Notes: generated by a model not told the origin, from the letters alone. A DNA stretch of 64,000 bases from Oscillospiraceae bacterium (GCA_022799035.1 JAAWNQ010000008.1:1-64000), one strand, 5' to 3'; positions 41,052 to 49,609 are shown, counted from the stretch's first letter. Made by a program: numbers and translations.

Positions 41052-41080
41052 TTGACTTTATGGAAAAACATTGTTAAAAT
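41052..41080 (+). promoter_or_regulatory. Promoter of the HPr-like gene
   Basis: TTGACT, a 17-nt spacer and TAAAAT, leaving a leader of about 70 nt. Confidence 0.7.
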
Positions 41081-41156
41081 GCAGGCGAACCTCGGAGGAG
41101 TCCGAAGAGGTGGAAAGAAAACTGCGATCATTGCGATACAAGGAGGAATCTTCATT

Positions 41157-41381
41157 ATGGTGAAGGAACTGGAGATAAGAGACGGCGCTCAGGTAGAGCG
41201 TATCAATAAGCTGGCCAGCGAGGCCCCCTATGAGGTCTGGGTGAGCACCGACGTGATCATGCTGGACGCCCGCTCCCTGCTGGGGCTATATGCGTTGGTG
41301 GGCAAGAAGGTCCGGATGGTGGCTGAGGACGATGTGGATCCCAAACAGTTCTTCAGGCTGGTGGACAAAATGGACCGGTAA
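41157..41381 (+). CDS. HPr-like domain protein without the active histidine
   Basis: A 74-residue protein aligned with HPr in its second half (TDVIMLDARSLLGLYALVGK, like KSILGLFSL around HPr Ser46). The GIHARPA segment with the phosphorylated histidine is absent; the matching place reads LASEAPYEVWV. Such short HPr-like proteins are common in clostridia and have no known PTS role. AGGAGGAATC precedes the ATG. A promoter and a terminator frame it as a single gene. Confidence 0.7.
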   Translation: MVKELEIRDGAQVERINKLASEAPYEVWVSTDVIMLDARSLLGLYALVGKKVRMVAEDDVDPKQFFRLVDKMDR

Positions 41382-41392
41382 AAGCCGGATAA

Positions 41393-41424
41393 AAACTCCG
41401 TGGAAGGATCTTCCACGGAGTTTA
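41393..41424 (+). terminator. Terminator of the HPr-like gene
   Basis: AAACTCCGTGGAA-GGATC-TTCCACGGAGTTT hairpin. Confidence 0.8.
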
Positions 41425-41502
41425 TATATTTTCCTTGTATGCTCCCCGACGGAATGGTAAAATGAAAAAGAACAGCCATACTACCGCAAAGGGGGAATGG
41501 AT

Positions 41503-42270
41503 ATGAGGATCGGGATCATTACCGGGGCCTCCTCCGGCTTGGGGCGGGCCTATGCGAGACTTGTGGATAAAAGGATGGACCTGGATGAGCTGTGGCTCAT
41601 TGCCCGCCGGGAGGAGCGGTTGGTGGCTCTGGCGGGGGAACTGGAGCATGACTGCCGGATCCTGGCCCTGGACCTGACCGGGGAGGAGAGCGGAGAGATC
41701 CTTGGGCGGACCCTGGAGGAGGAGAGGCCCCGGGTGGAGCTGCTGGTCTCGGCCGCCGGATTCGGCAAGTTCGGGCGGGTGGAGGACCTGAGCCTGGAGG
41801 AGACGGGGGATATGATCTCCCTCAACTGCCGGGCCGCCGCGGAGGTGACCAGGGTTTGCGTACCCTACCTCCACCGGGGAAGCCGGGTACTGGAGATCGC
41901 CTCCTGCGCCGCCTTCCAGCCCCTCCCGGCTATGAGTGTGTATGCTGCCACCAAGGCCTTTTTGCTCCACTACACCCGGGCTCTCCGGGAGGAGCTGGCG
42001 CCCCGGGGGGTGCTGGTGACGGCGGTGTGTCCCTACTGGATCAAAACGGAGTTTATGACCGTGGCCCGGGATACCGCTAACCCAGGCGCGGTGCAGAGTA
42101 CCCCCTTCGCCATGCGGCCCGAGGCGGTGGCGGCCTGGAGCCTTACCATGAACAGCCTGGGGCGGGGGGTGGTCACCTGTGGACCCATCCCCGCTGTGAT
42201 GCGGCTGGGGAGCAAGCTGCTGCCCGCCAAGGTCCCTATGGCCCTTTGGGATAAGCTGCGAAAACTGTGA
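41503..42270 (+). CDS. Short-chain dehydrogenase/reductase
   Basis: A 255-residue SDR. The NAD(P)-binding motif is ITGASSGLG, and the catalytic pair appears as IASCAAF and YAATKAF (YxxxK). [10 protein letters not shown] matches the NNAG region. Substrate unknown; lipid-linked or sterol-like substrates are possible. ATG at 41503 is 7 nt after GGGGG; an ATG 6 nt upstream overlaps the ribosome site and is less likely. Confidence 0.88.
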   Translation: MRIGIITGASSGLGRAYARLVDKRMDLDELWLIARREERLVALAGELEHDCRILALDLTGEESGEILGRTLEEERPRVELLVSAAGFGKFGRVEDLSLEETGDMISLNCRAAAEVTRVCVPYLHRGSRVLEIASCAAFQPLPAMSVYAATKAFLLHYTRALREELAPRGVLVTAVCPYWIKTEFMTVARDTANPGAVQSTPFAMRPEAVAAWSLTMNSLGRGVVTCGPIPAVMRLGSKLLPAKVPMALWDKLRKL

Positions 42271-42302
42271 GGGCGGTAGGCGCGCAGTGTGCGCCCCTAC
42301 AT
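42271..42302. repeat. GTAGGGGCG-type intergenic palindrome, second copy
   Basis: The minus strand reads GTAGGGGCGCACACTGCGCG then CCTACCGCC, starting at the SDR stop. It is related to the unit at 22552-22586. Confidence 0.45.
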
Positions 42303-42343
42303 ACCCTCCGGGAAAGTTGTACGGTTTTACCATGGTTCACGCG

Positions 42344-42355
42344 GAACATATGTTC
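42344..42355. promoter_or_regulatory. LexA-like (SOS) box upstream of fhs
   Basis: GAACATATGTTC is a perfect 12-bp palindrome that fits the Firmicute LexA/DinR consensus GAAC-N4-GTTC, including the preferred inner bases. It lies 22 nt before fhs. No other SOS gene is next to it. Confidence 0.5.
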
Positions 42356-42377
42356 TAATACGAGGAGGAGACATACC

Positions 42378-44051
42378 ATGCTGACTGATATTGAGATCGC
42401 ACAGAGCGTGAAGGCCTGTCCCATCAAGGAGATCGCCGCCAAGCTGGGGCTGGGGGAGGAGGATTTGATCCCCTACGGCCATGATAAGGCCAAGGTGGAG
42501 CCTGGGGCATACCGGGACAAGCCCCGGAAGGGGAAGCTGATCCTGGTCACCGCCATCAATCCCACCCCGGCGGGGGAGGGAAAGACCACCACCAGCGTGG
42601 GTCTGGCCGACGGCCTCCAGCGGCTGGGGAAGAAGACCTGTCTGGCTTTGCGGGAGCCCTCCCTGGGTCCCGTGTTCGGGGTGAAGGGGGGCGCCGCCGG
42701 GGGAGGCTATGCCCAGGTGATCCCTATGGAGGATATCAACCTCCACTTCACCGGGGACTTCCATGCCATCGGAGCCGCCAACAACCTGCTGGCGGCCATG
42801 CTGGACAATCACATTCAGCAGGGGAACGCTCTGGACATTGACGTGAAGAATATCACCTGGAGGCGGTGCGTGGACATGAACGACCGCCAGCTTCGGAACG
42901 TGATCGACGGCATTGGGGGAAGGATGCAGGGAGTGCCCCGGGAGGACGGCTTTGATATCACCGTGGCTTCCGAGGTGATGGCGGTGTTCTGTCTGGCCGC
43001 CGATCTTGCTGACCTGAAGGCCCGGCTGGGCCGGATGGTGGTGGCCTACAACCGCTCCGGGGAGCCGGTCACCGCCCACGACCTCCACGCCGAGGGGGCC
43101 ATGACCGCCCTTTTGAAGGACGCCATCAAGCCCAACCTGGTCCAGACCCTGGAGGGGACGCCGGCCTTTATCCATGGGGGGCCCTTCGCCAACATCGCCC
43201 ACGGCTGCAACTCCATCTCGGCCACCGACGCGGCTTTGAAGCTCAGCGACTATGTGGTCACCGAGGCGGGCTTTGGCGCCGACCTGGGGGCGGAGAAATT
43301 CCTGGATATCAAGTGCCGCATGGCGGGGCTGACACCTGATGCGGTGGTGGTAGTGGCCACCGTCCGGGCTTTGAAGCACCACGGGGGCGCTGCCAAGGCT
43401 GAGTTGGGCAAGGAGAATCTGGAGGCGTTGGAGAAGGGACTTCCCAACCTTCTGCGTCATGTGGACAATATCAAGAATACATATCATCTACCCTGTGTGG
43501 TGGCTGTCAACGCCTTCCCCACCGATACCCCCGCCGAGCTGAAGCTGGTGGAGGACAAATGCCGGGAGCTGGGGGTCAATGCGGCCCTCTCTGAGGTGTG
43601 GGCCAAGGGGGGAGCCGGGGGCGAGGCCCTGGGCCGGGAGGTGATCCGCCTGTGCGAGGAGGAGCCCCGGCTGGACTCCTTCACCTTCGCCTATGAGGAG
43701 AATACCTCCATCCAGTATAAGCTCAACGCCATTGTGAATAGGGTCTACGGCGGGGGGAGGGCCATCCTTACCCCCAACGCCCAGAAGCAGGCCCAGAAGC
43801 ATTTTGAGCTGGGCTTTGGGGATCTGCCTATCTGTATGGCAAAGACCCAGTACTCCTTCTCCGATGACCCGGCCCTGCTGGGGGCGCCGGAGGGCTTTGA
43901 CGTGACGGTCCGGAATCTGAAGGTCTCCGCCGGGGCGGGGTTCATTGTGGCCCTCACCGGGGATATCATGACCATGCCGGGACTGCCCAAGGTTCCCGCG
44001 GCGGAGAGGATCGACGTCACTGCTGATGGAAAGATTACAGGCCTGTTTTGA
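42378..44051 (+). CDS. fhs: Formate-tetrahydrofolate ligase
   Basis: The 557-residue enzyme makes 10-formyl-THF from formate and ATP, feeding purine synthesis or the acetyl-CoA pathway. Motifs are [20 protein letters not shown] (ATP loop), [36 protein letters not shown] and [16 protein letters not shown] at the C-terminus. The ATG at 42378 follows GAGGAGGAG. A damaged duplicate of its 3' end lies 140 bp downstream. Confidence 0.95.
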   Translation: MLTDIEIAQSVKACPIKEIAAKLGLGEEDLIPYGHDKAKVEPGAYRDKPRKGKLILVTAINPTPAGEGKTTTSVGLADGLQRLGKKTCLALREPSLGPVFGVKGGAAGGGYAQVIPMEDINLHFTGDFHAIGAANNLLAAMLDNHIQQGNALDIDVKNITWRRCVDMNDRQLRNVIDGIGGRMQGVPREDGFDITVASEVMAVFCLAADLADLKARLGRMVVAYNRSGEPVTAHDLHAEGAMTALLKDAIKPNLVQTLEGTPAFIHGGPFANIAHGCNSISATDAALKLSDYVVTEAGFGADLGAEKFLDIKCRMAGLTPDAVVVVATVRALKHHGGAAKAELGKENLEALEKGLPNLLRHVDNIKNTYHLPCVVAVNAFPTDTPAELKLVEDKCRELGVNAALSEVWAKGGAGGEALGREVIRLCEEEPRLDSFTFAYEENTSIQYKLNAIVNRVYGGGRAILTPNAQKQAQKHFELGFGDLPICMAKTQYSFSDDPALLGAPEGFDVTVRNLKVSAGAGFIVALTGDIMTMPGLPKVPAAERIDVTADGKITGLF

Positions 44052-44076
44052 TCCCGGCATGGTCATCTTATGGGGG

Positions 44077-44108
44077 CCCCACAAAAGCGGTCCTCAGCTT
44101 TTGTGGGG
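44077..44108. other. Perfect hairpin between fhs and its duplicated end
   Basis: CCCCACAAAAGC / GCTTTTGTGGGG, 12-bp arms with an 8-nt loop, no T run. It lies within a roughly 140-bp insert that separates the intact fhs stop from the duplicated fhs tail and that I cannot otherwise explain. Confidence 0.6.
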
Positions 44109-44193
44109 AAAGGAGGAGCAAGAAAGCGAACGCAGTTTTCGCCGCAGGCGGAAACGGAGTAAGCGGACTTTGCGACGACGCGCCGGGCCTGCC

Positions 44194-44256
44194 CTAGGTC
44201 CCGGCGGCGGAGGAGATCGATGTGGATGAGGACGGAAGATCACGGGGCTGTTTTAA
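44194..44256 (+). pseudogene. Degenerate duplicate of the fhs 3' end
   Basis: Sequence CTGCCCTAGGTCCCGGCGGC and onward repeats the last 20 or so fhs codons. VPAAEEIDV matches VPAAERIDV, and after a one-base deletion ITGLF-stop matches the fhs C-terminus. A Lys codon has become TAG. The remnant lies directly before the 44270 gene. Confidence 0.7.
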
Positions 44257-44269
44257 GGAGGAAAGCGTT

Positions 44270-44647
44270 ATGGGTTTGTTTGATAAGTTCAAGGGCAGGA
44301 AGGAGCCCGAGAGGTCCATGGCCCCTCAGGAGGCTTGGGACAACGCCTTCAAGGCCAACGTGAACTTCTACGGCAAGGAGGGGGAGGAGCCCTTCGGGGC
44401 TCTGGTGCTCACCGAGGGGGTGGAGACTGTCCTCCCTGTAACCCCCTGGGAGAGGTACGGTCTGGATGGCAAGCCGGTGGCGGATTGGCGTTTGGTGCTG
44501 GTGAGCACCACAGAGCAGGGGATCCTGGGTATGCTGGACTACCGTAAGGCCGTGGATCTGCTGAGGCCCTATCTCCAGGAGGAGAGGGCCGATATGGTGC
44601 TGACTCGGGGGCTAACTCTGGAGCAGATAAGGGGACTTTTGAAGTAA
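44270..44647 (+). CDS. Hypothetical soluble protein
   Basis: A 125-residue protein. MGLFDKFKGRKEPERS is a basic start, followed by an alpha/beta region with VNFYGKEGEEPFGALVLTEG and a helical C-terminus. No family recognised. AAGGAGGAAAGC precedes the ATG. It ends inside a long perfect palindrome shared with the convergent hydratase gene. Confidence 0.6.
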   Translation: MGLFDKFKGRKEPERSMAPQEAWDNAFKANVNFYGKEGEEPFGALVLTEGVETVLPVTPWERYGLDGKPVADWRLVLVSTTEQGILGMLDYRKAVDLLRPYLQEERADMVLTRGLTLEQIRGLLK

Positions 44648-44697
44648 AGGATTCGCCGCCCGGTCTTTTTAAGACCGGGCGGCGAATCCTTTACTTC
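44641..44697. terminator. Long perfect palindrome ending two convergent genes
   Basis: Two 27-bp perfect arms are separated by TTT. The centre is CGGTCTT-TTT-AAGACCG, and each arm includes an AAG-TAA end of one of the two convergent genes. It should terminate transcription from both sides. Confidence 0.85.
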
Positions 44698-46898
44698 GCG
44701 TAGTAGTTGATGAGGCACCCCGCCAGGATGATGTCCCGCTCCTCCCGGGTGAGGCCGGGAAGTTTTAGCCTTACCGGGGTCTGCTTTCCCTCCTGGATGA
44801 GGGTGGCGTCGATCTCCTCCCCGTCCCCCTCCAGAAGGGTCCTGATGCCGGAGATGTAGAGGGAGTCTCCCTCCCGGATGTTCCAGTCCTTCACATCCTC
44901 GGCGATGAAGGGGAGCATACCCCAGTTCACCACATTGGAGCGGTAGCGCTTGGTGGCGTACTCCGCCGCCAGGTTGGCACAGCCCCCCAGCACCCGCTGG
45001 CAGGAGGCGGCCTGCTCCCGGGCCGAGCCGTCCCCGGGCTTCAGGGCCATGATGAAGGAGCCGAGGCCCGTATCTGCGGGAAAGTCTTTCTCCTCCCCGG
45101 AGCGGCGTTTCCTCTCCTCGGCCTGGACCTTCTGGGCGTTGGAGACATACTTGGGGCATTTGCGGCTCAGGGCGAACTGGGACAATTTGATGGGGTTGGA
45201 GCGGTAGGAGGAGGTCTCTCCCGAGGGAATGAGTTCGTCGGTGGTGGTCACCGGGTCGTAGATGGCGGCGCAGCAGGTGAGGAGCAGGTTCTCCGGCAGG
45301 GGGATCTGCTCCGGCCAGTCGGCAATGTTGGGGCCAAAGACAAGGGGCTCCTCAGGTTGGGCCTTGCCCACGCCGTAGTAGACCCGGGCCTTGTAGGCAC
45401 TGTCGTCATAGGCCCAGCTCTCCTCCGGGTGGTCGGCGGGGAGCTGGGGCAGTTCGTCGGCGGCGGTGAGGATACCGCCGTTCAGGGCGGTGGCGGCAAT
45501 GCTCCTGGCGTCCATGAGGGCCACATAGGAGATCTGGCCGTCCCCGGGCTTGCTGCCCTCACGGTTGGGGAAATTCCGGGTGGAGTGGCGGATGGAGAAG
45601 CCGCCGTTGGCGGGCACATCCCCCGCTCCAAAGCAGGGGCCGCAGAAGCAGGAGCGGATGGAACATCCCGCCGCCATCAGGTCGGCGATATAGCCGTTTT
45701 TAGTCAGCTCCAGGTTGACGGGCATGGAGCCGGGGTAGCAGGAAAGCCAGAATCCGCCGCTTCCCGTGGAGGCGCCCCGTAGGATCTCCGCCGCCCGCTT
45801 CAGGTTCTGGTAGGTGCCCCCGGAGCACCCGGCGATGACCCCCTGGTCCACCCGGAAGATGTGGCCTTGGATCTTGGAGAGAAGAGAGGGGGCATTCTTT
45901 ACCCCAAGCTGCCGGGCAGTGTCCATATCCACCTGATGGAGAAGATCCTGCATATTGGCCTTGAATTCCCGGATGGGATAGGCGTTGGAGGGATGGAAGG
46001 GCAGGGCGATCATGGGCTCCACAGTGGAGAGGTCGATCTCCACCAGACCGTCATAGTATGCGCCGTCGGCGGGGGAGAGGGGGTGATACTGCTCCCCACG
46101 GCCCAGGGCGGTGAGGTGGTTCTTGGTGATCTCATCGGTCTGCCATACCGAGGACAGGCAGGTGGTTTCGGTGGTCATCACGTCGATGCCGGAGCGGTAG
46201 TCCATAGACAGGGAGGCCACCCCGGGGCCAAAGAATTCCAGCACGGCATTCTTTACCGCACCAGACCGGAAGGTGGCTCCCACCAAAGCCAAGGCCACGT
46301 CCTGAGGACCGACACTTGGACGGGGGGCGCCGGTAAGGTACACGGCGACCACAGGAGGATAGGGGATGTCATAGGTCTTTTCCAAAAGCTGGCGGGCCAG
46401 CTCCGGGCCACCCTCCCCGATGGCCATACAGCCGTAGGCCCCGTAGCGGGTATGGGAGTCGGAGCCTAAGATCATCTTTCCGGGAGCGGCGTACCGTTCC
46501 CGCATATAGGAGTGGATGACGGCCTGATGGGCAGGGACAAATTCCCCACCGTACTTTTTGGCGGCGGAGAGGCCGAAAAGGTGGTCATCCTCATTGATAG
46601 TGCCTCCCACGGCGCACAGGGAGTTATGGCAGTTGGTAAGGACGTAAGGGATGGGGAACCGCTGGAGACCTGAGGCCCGGGCGGTCTGGATGATGCTTAC
46701 GTAAGTAATGTCATGGGAGGCCATAGCGTCAAATTTGATTTGGAGCCGGGACATATCCCCGCTCCGGTTATGAGTGGAGAGGATGGTATGAGCCATTGTT
46801 TTTAGACGGGCGGAGTCCACCTGTCCGAGGTCGGCCTTGGCGGAGGTAAATTCACCGTTTTTATAATAAAAACCCTCTTGTCTGACTGATACGCTCAT
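44691..46898 (-). CDS. Aconitase-family hydratase
   Basis: A 735-residue protein of the aconitase superfamily. The N-terminal half has NCHNSLCAVGGTINEDDHLFG-type sequence, GSDSHTRYGAYGCMAIGEGG and PSNAYPIREFK. Fe-S cysteines appear in AGCSGGTY and in SCFCGPCFGAGDVP (CxxC). The swivel-like C-terminal half has YRSNVVNWGMLPF. It is longer than isopropylmalate isomerase and lacks clear AcnA/AcnB architecture, so the substrate is open. Transcribed away from the XRE regulator gene at 47096, which might control it. Confidence 0.8.
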   Translation of the reverse strand: MSVSVRQEGFYYKNGEFTSAKADLGQVDSARLKTMAHTILSTHNRSGDMSRLQIKFDAMASHDITYVSIIQTARASGLQRFPIPYVLTNCHNSLCAVGGTINEDDHLFGLSAAKKYGGEFVPAHQAVIHSYMRERYAAPGKMILGSDSHTRYGAYGCMAIGEGGPELARQLLEKTYDIPYPPVVAVYLTGAPRPSVGPQDVALALVGATFRSGAVKNAVLEFFGPGVASLSMDYRSGIDVMTTETTCLSSVWQTDEITKNHLTALGRGEQYHPLSPADGAYYDGLVEIDLSTVEPMIALPFHPSNAYPIREFKANMQDLLHQVDMDTARQLGVKNAPSLLSKIQGHIFRVDQGVIAGCSGGTYQNLKRAAEILRGASTGSGGFWLSCYPGSMPVNLELTKNGYIADLMAAGCSIRSCFCGPCFGAGDVPANGGFSIRHSTRNFPNREGSKPGDGQISYVALMDARSIAATALNGGILTAADELPQLPADHPEESWAYDDSAYKARVYYGVGKAQPEEPLVFGPNIADWPEQIPLPENLLLTCCAAIYDPVTTTDELIPSGETSSYRSNPIKLSQFALSRKCPKYVSNAQKVQAEERKRRSGEEKDFPADTGLGSFIMALKPGDGSAREQAASCQRVLGGCANLAAEYATKRYRSNVVNWGMLPFIAEDVKDWNIREGDSLYISGIRTLLEGDGEEIDATLIQEGKQTPVRLKLPGLTREERDIILAGCLINYYAK

Positions 46899-46977
46899 AA
46901 CCGCGCTCTCCTCTCAATGATGGGTTGAAGGTATCATATCAAATCTCAGCTTAAAAGGCAAGAGGGGGAAAAGCCTT

Positions 46978-46990
46978 GTCCTGACAGGAC
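46978..46990. promoter_or_regulatory. Palindrome between the hydratase and XRE regulator genes
   Basis: GTCCTGACAGGAC is a perfect 13-bp palindrome in the 197-nt divergent region. It is a candidate operator for the adjacent XRE-type regulator. Confidence 0.35.
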
Positions 46991-47027
46991 TTTCCTGACG
47001 GTCGAGTGATAAAATGGGGAAATGCCC

Positions 47028-47056
47028 TTGACTTTTTTCACCTGAGTGGGTAAGGT
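47028..47056 (+). promoter_or_regulatory. Promoter of the XRE regulator
   Basis: TTGACT, a 17-nt spacer and TAAGGT (weak -10), 40 nt before the start. Confidence 0.45.
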
Positions 47057-47095
47057 TGGAACAGGCGCCAATCCAATGACAGGAGATATAAAGGA

Positions 47096-48130
47096 ATGGA
47101 AGAAAAACGCTCTTTTGGAGAGTATCTGCGAAAAAAGCGACTGGAGATGGCTTTGACCCAGAAGGACTTAGCGCAGCGGCTCTATGTGACCGAATCCACC
47201 GTCAGCAAATGGGAACGGGGGCTTTCCTACCCGGATGTGTCCTTGGTCACCGCGATCTGCGGAGTGCTGGGCATTTCGGAGCATGAATTTTTTGCCGCCT
47301 GTGACGATGACCAGGCCCACGCCCAAGAGAAGGCGGCACGGAGATGGAGAAAGACGGTAGTGGGACTGCAACGGTTTTTTGGAGTAAGCTATCTGATCGC
47401 CATTGCCGTCTGCTTTGTCTGCAACATCGCCATTTACCAAACCCTGGACTGGTTTTGGATCGTACTGACCGCCATCGGTCTCGGGACCTGCTTCACCAAC
47501 CTGCCCTTTCTTGTGAAAAAGAACCGGCTTCCCATTTGCTTGGGGGCCGCCACGGTCTGCCTTCTGCTTTTGCTGATTTCCTGCTGGAGCTATGTGGGTG
47601 GACACTGGCTGGGGGGAGGACTTTGCATTACCGCTGTCAGCTTGGCGCTTCCTTGGGGGATATGGGCCATCTGGCGGTTCAATGGAAAACGGGTGGTGCT
47701 TTTGTCCGCCTGCCTGACCAGTCTATGGGTTTTTCTTCTGCTGGCGGTGATCTGGGCTTTTGCAGGGGGAGAATGGCTGATAGAACTTGCCTATCCCTTG
47801 GCGGTGGTGGGGGTGGCCTTTGGCTGGGGGTATCTGGGGTGTGTCCTGTGGCTCCCGGCGGGGCGGGTCCTCAAGGCGGGAGGCGCCGCTCTTTTGACCA
47901 GCTTTGCCATTCCGGTATTCAACAGCCTGTGTGTGCGGTTGCTTGGGGAGGGGAGCGGCCCCCGTTTTTGGGATTATTTTTCCTTTTCAGCCCTACTGGC
48001 CCGACAGAGGGCGGGAGATCTCTCCTGGGTGAACATCTTGATTTTTCTTTTGCTGCTGCTGTTTTCTCTTTGTCTGACAGCGTTTGGCTTTTGGCTGGAA
48101 GTTCGACAGAGAAAAGATGGGGAACAATAA
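47096..48130 (+). CDS. XRE-family regulator with membrane domain
   Basis: A 344-residue protein. Residues 8-62 are a lambda-repressor-like HTH (MALTQKDLAQRLYVTESTVS then KWERGLSYPDVSLVTAICGVLGISEHEFF). The rest has about seven TM helices from residue 95 and a short basic tail. Membrane-bound XRE proteins of this layout occur widely in clostridia, but their signals are unknown. The region upstream is shared with the hydratase gene. Confidence 0.82.
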   Translation: MEEKRSFGEYLRKKRLEMALTQKDLAQRLYVTESTVSKWERGLSYPDVSLVTAICGVLGISEHEFFAACDDDQAHAQEKAARRWRKTVVGLQRFFGVSYLIAIAVCFVCNIAIYQTLDWFWIVLTAIGLGTCFTNLPFLVKKNRLPICLGAATVCLLLLLISCWSYVGGHWLGGGLCITAVSLALPWGIWAIWRFNGKRVVLLSACLTSLWVFLLLAVIWAFAGGEWLIELAYPLAVVGVAFGWGYLGCVLWLPAGRVLKAGGAALLTSFAIPVFNSLCVRLLGEGSGPRFWDYFSFSALLARQRAGDLSWVNILIFLLLLLFSLCLTAFGFWLEVRQRKDGEQ

Positions 48131-48168
48131 AAGAAAGGTGACCGGGGGTACCGGTCACCTTTCTTTTT
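48129..48168. terminator. Bidirectional terminator after the XRE gene
   Basis: AAAGAAAGGTGACCGG-GGGTA-CCGGTCACCTTTCTTT hairpin with T on the plus strand and A-rich flank usable on the minus strand. It also covers the stop of the small lipoprotein gene. Confidence 0.85.
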
Positions 48169-48439
48169 ACCATGCGGCGTCCTGCATTGCGTTGCCGGCA
48201 TTCCGGGCCATCCGGCCCACATCGTTCACAGCCCCCCGGGCTGTGTCACCGATCCCGCGGGCGGTCTCCTCCAACCCCTTGGTCACCGTGTTGGGCGAAG
48301 CCGTGGGGTTGGGAGCGGCGGACGCTGTGGGAGCCACCGCCGGAGCGGAGTGGTTGGGAGCGTTCTCTGCCGTGGTGCAGCCAGCCAGAGCGGCGGACAG
48401 CACAAGAGCCAGGGCCATCAGACCGAATTTTCGATTCAT
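48167..48439 (-). CDS. Small lipoprotein
   Basis: A 90-residue protein. The signal peptide MNRKFGLMALALVLSAALAG ends at a lipobox Cys (residue 21). An Ala/Pro/Thr-rich linker leads to an amphipathic C-terminal helix (TKGLEETARGIGDTARGAVN). AGGAGAGG precedes the ATG. Similar short lipoproteins are frequent in this group and have no known role. Confidence 0.7.
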   Translation of the reverse strand: MNRKFGLMALALVLSAALAGCTTAENAPNHSAPAVAPTASAAPNPTASPNTVTKGLEETARGIGDTARGAVNDVGRMARNAGNAMQDAAW

Positions 48440-48571
48440 TTCCCTCTCCTCCTGCAAACAAAATCGTTGGAATCTCCATCCGAATTGTAGTATGTCCCGA
48501 GAGAGAGGAACCATTGCCGGAAAAAGAGGGTAAAAAAAGACTTGCCTTTTTTCAATAAATATGGTATTTTC

Positions 48572-48597
48572 AATAATAGTAATAATTCTTATTATAG
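48572..48597 (+). promoter_or_regulatory. Fur/PerR-type operator
   Basis: AATAATAGTAATAATTCTTA followed by TTATAG contains the inverted repeat TAATAAT / TATTATA, near the TTATAATNATTATAA PerR consensus. It lies 13 nt before the Fur-family gene, overlapping its promoter region, as expected for autoregulation. Confidence 0.6.
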
Positions 48598-48609
48598 TGA
48601 GGGATATCT

Positions 48610-48993
48610 ATGGCTGGGAAACGCTACTCCAGACAGCGGGAGTTGATCTATGAAGCTGTAATGGGCAGCAAAGAGCATCCCACAGCGGAGATGGTCTATC
48701 AGTGGTTAAAACCCGTATGTCCCAATCTAAGCCTGGGAACGGTATATCGTAATCTGAACTTGCTGGCTGAGGAAGGGGTCTTGGTACGAATGTCCTTCAC
48801 GGTGGAGCGTTATGATGGGGATACGTGCCCCCACAGTCATTTCCGCTGTAAAAGCTGCGGAAGGGTCTTTGATGTGGAACCGGATTATGATGAGGCTCTG
48901 GATAGGGCGGCGGAGCAGGTATCCCCCGGCTTTCGGGTGGAGGGCCACGACTTGACTTTTATAGGCTATTGCCCGGAGTGCGAAAAGCAATAA
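48610..48993 (+). CDS. Fur-family regulator (PerR-like)
   Basis: A 127-residue metal-dependent repressor. The winged helix has KRYSRQRELIYEAV, HPTAEMVYQWL and SLGTVYRNLNLLAEEG. Regulatory residues are in YDGDTCPHSHFRCKSCG, and structural zinc is bound by CKSC and CPEC. The short His-rich site and the Asn-Leu-Leu recognition helix resemble PerR, the peroxide sensor. No target gene lies beside it. Confidence 0.88.
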   Translation: MAGKRYSRQRELIYEAVMGSKEHPTAEMVYQWLKPVCPNLSLGTVYRNLNLLAEEGVLVRMSFTVERYDGDTCPHSHFRCKSCGRVFDVEPDYDEALDRAAEQVSPGFRVEGHDLTFIGYCPECEKQ

Positions 48994-48997
48994 GGGG

Positions 48998-49034
48998 AAA
49001 GACCCTCTAAGGTGAGGCCTTGGGGGGTCTTTTC
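48998..49034. terminator. Terminator between the Fur-family gene and Spo0A cassette 1
   Basis: AAAGACCCTCTAAGG-TGAGG-CCTTGGGGGGTCTTT hairpin with T tract on the plus strand. It also abuts the minus-strand stop at 49036. Confidence 0.7.
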
Positions 49035-49035
49035 C

Positions 49036-49365
49036 TCATTCGTTGCAAAGGGAAAGGGTCAGGATAGCCAGAAACTCCGAGGGAGAAGGCGGTTTTGACA
49101 GGGGCCTGCGGGCTAAATTTTCCAGTAGATGAGGATCGTGTTTCCAAGCGATATTGATGACGGTGCGAATATTTCTCTCTACCGCAGTCCAGGTGGTTTT
49201 ATACTGCTTGGCTACGTTGGGGTATAGAACCTTTGTGACCATCAGCAGTTTCTCGCGATGGACCAGGCATTGCTCCACAGCGGATGCTGAGTAGAAAAAG
49301 CCGGTGTAGTTTGCCGTTATACCTAACTGGTTCAAAAGGTTAAAAATCTTGGCCGAATGGTCCAT
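49036..49365 (-). CDS. Receiver-less Spo0A output-domain protein, copy 1
   Basis: The 109-residue product is only the DNA-binding (sigma-A-interacting) domain of Spo0A. It has LLNQLGITANYTGFFYSASA, LLMVTKVLYPNVAKQYKTTW, AVERNIRTVINIAW and PSPSEFLAILTL, matching the domain end to end. There is no receiver domain. The start at 49365 follows AGGAGGGATATCCAA. It overlaps the upstream HTH gene by 26 nt. It may bind 0A boxes constitutively and compete with or mimic Spo0A, which is inference. Confidence 0.85.
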   Translation of the reverse strand: MDHSAKIFNLLNQLGITANYTGFFYSASAVEQCLVHREKLLMVTKVLYPNVAKQYKTTWTAVERNIRTVINIAWKHDPHLLENLARRPLSKPPSPSEFLAILTLSLCNE

Positions 49366-49609
49366 TTGGATATCCCTCCTTGCCTGGGTCATCACTTTTT
49401 TGGTCTAACAATTCGGGACAGTTTTCCTGGATGGCCAAGATGATCTTATCAATGGTTCTTGCACGTGGATTGCCTGTTCCCATCCGGTACCGATATAGAT
49501 TTGAGAGTGTGACGTCAAAATCTAAAGCCATTTCCGTGCAGGTTTTCTTAGTTGCCATTTGATATGCCTGGATAAGCTTTGCGATATAGGACTCGACCGT
49601 TTTCGACAT
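49340..49609 (-). CDS. HTH protein paired with the Spo0A-like gene, copy 1
   Basis: An 89-residue protein. YIAKLIQAYQMATKKTCTEM and ALDFDVTLSNLYRYRMGTGN form a helix-turn-helix like XRE/Cro repressors, followed by RARTIDKIILAIQENCPELL. The start MSKTVES follows GAGGGG by about 8 nt. It overlaps the Spo0A-like gene by 26 nt. The same two-gene unit recurs at 52181-52775 with the same length and overlap. Confidence 0.75.
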   Translation of the reverse strand: MSKTVESYIAKLIQAYQMATKKTCTEMALDFDVTLSNLYRYRMGTGNPRARTIDKIILAIQENCPELLDQKSDDPGKEGYPNGPFGQDF

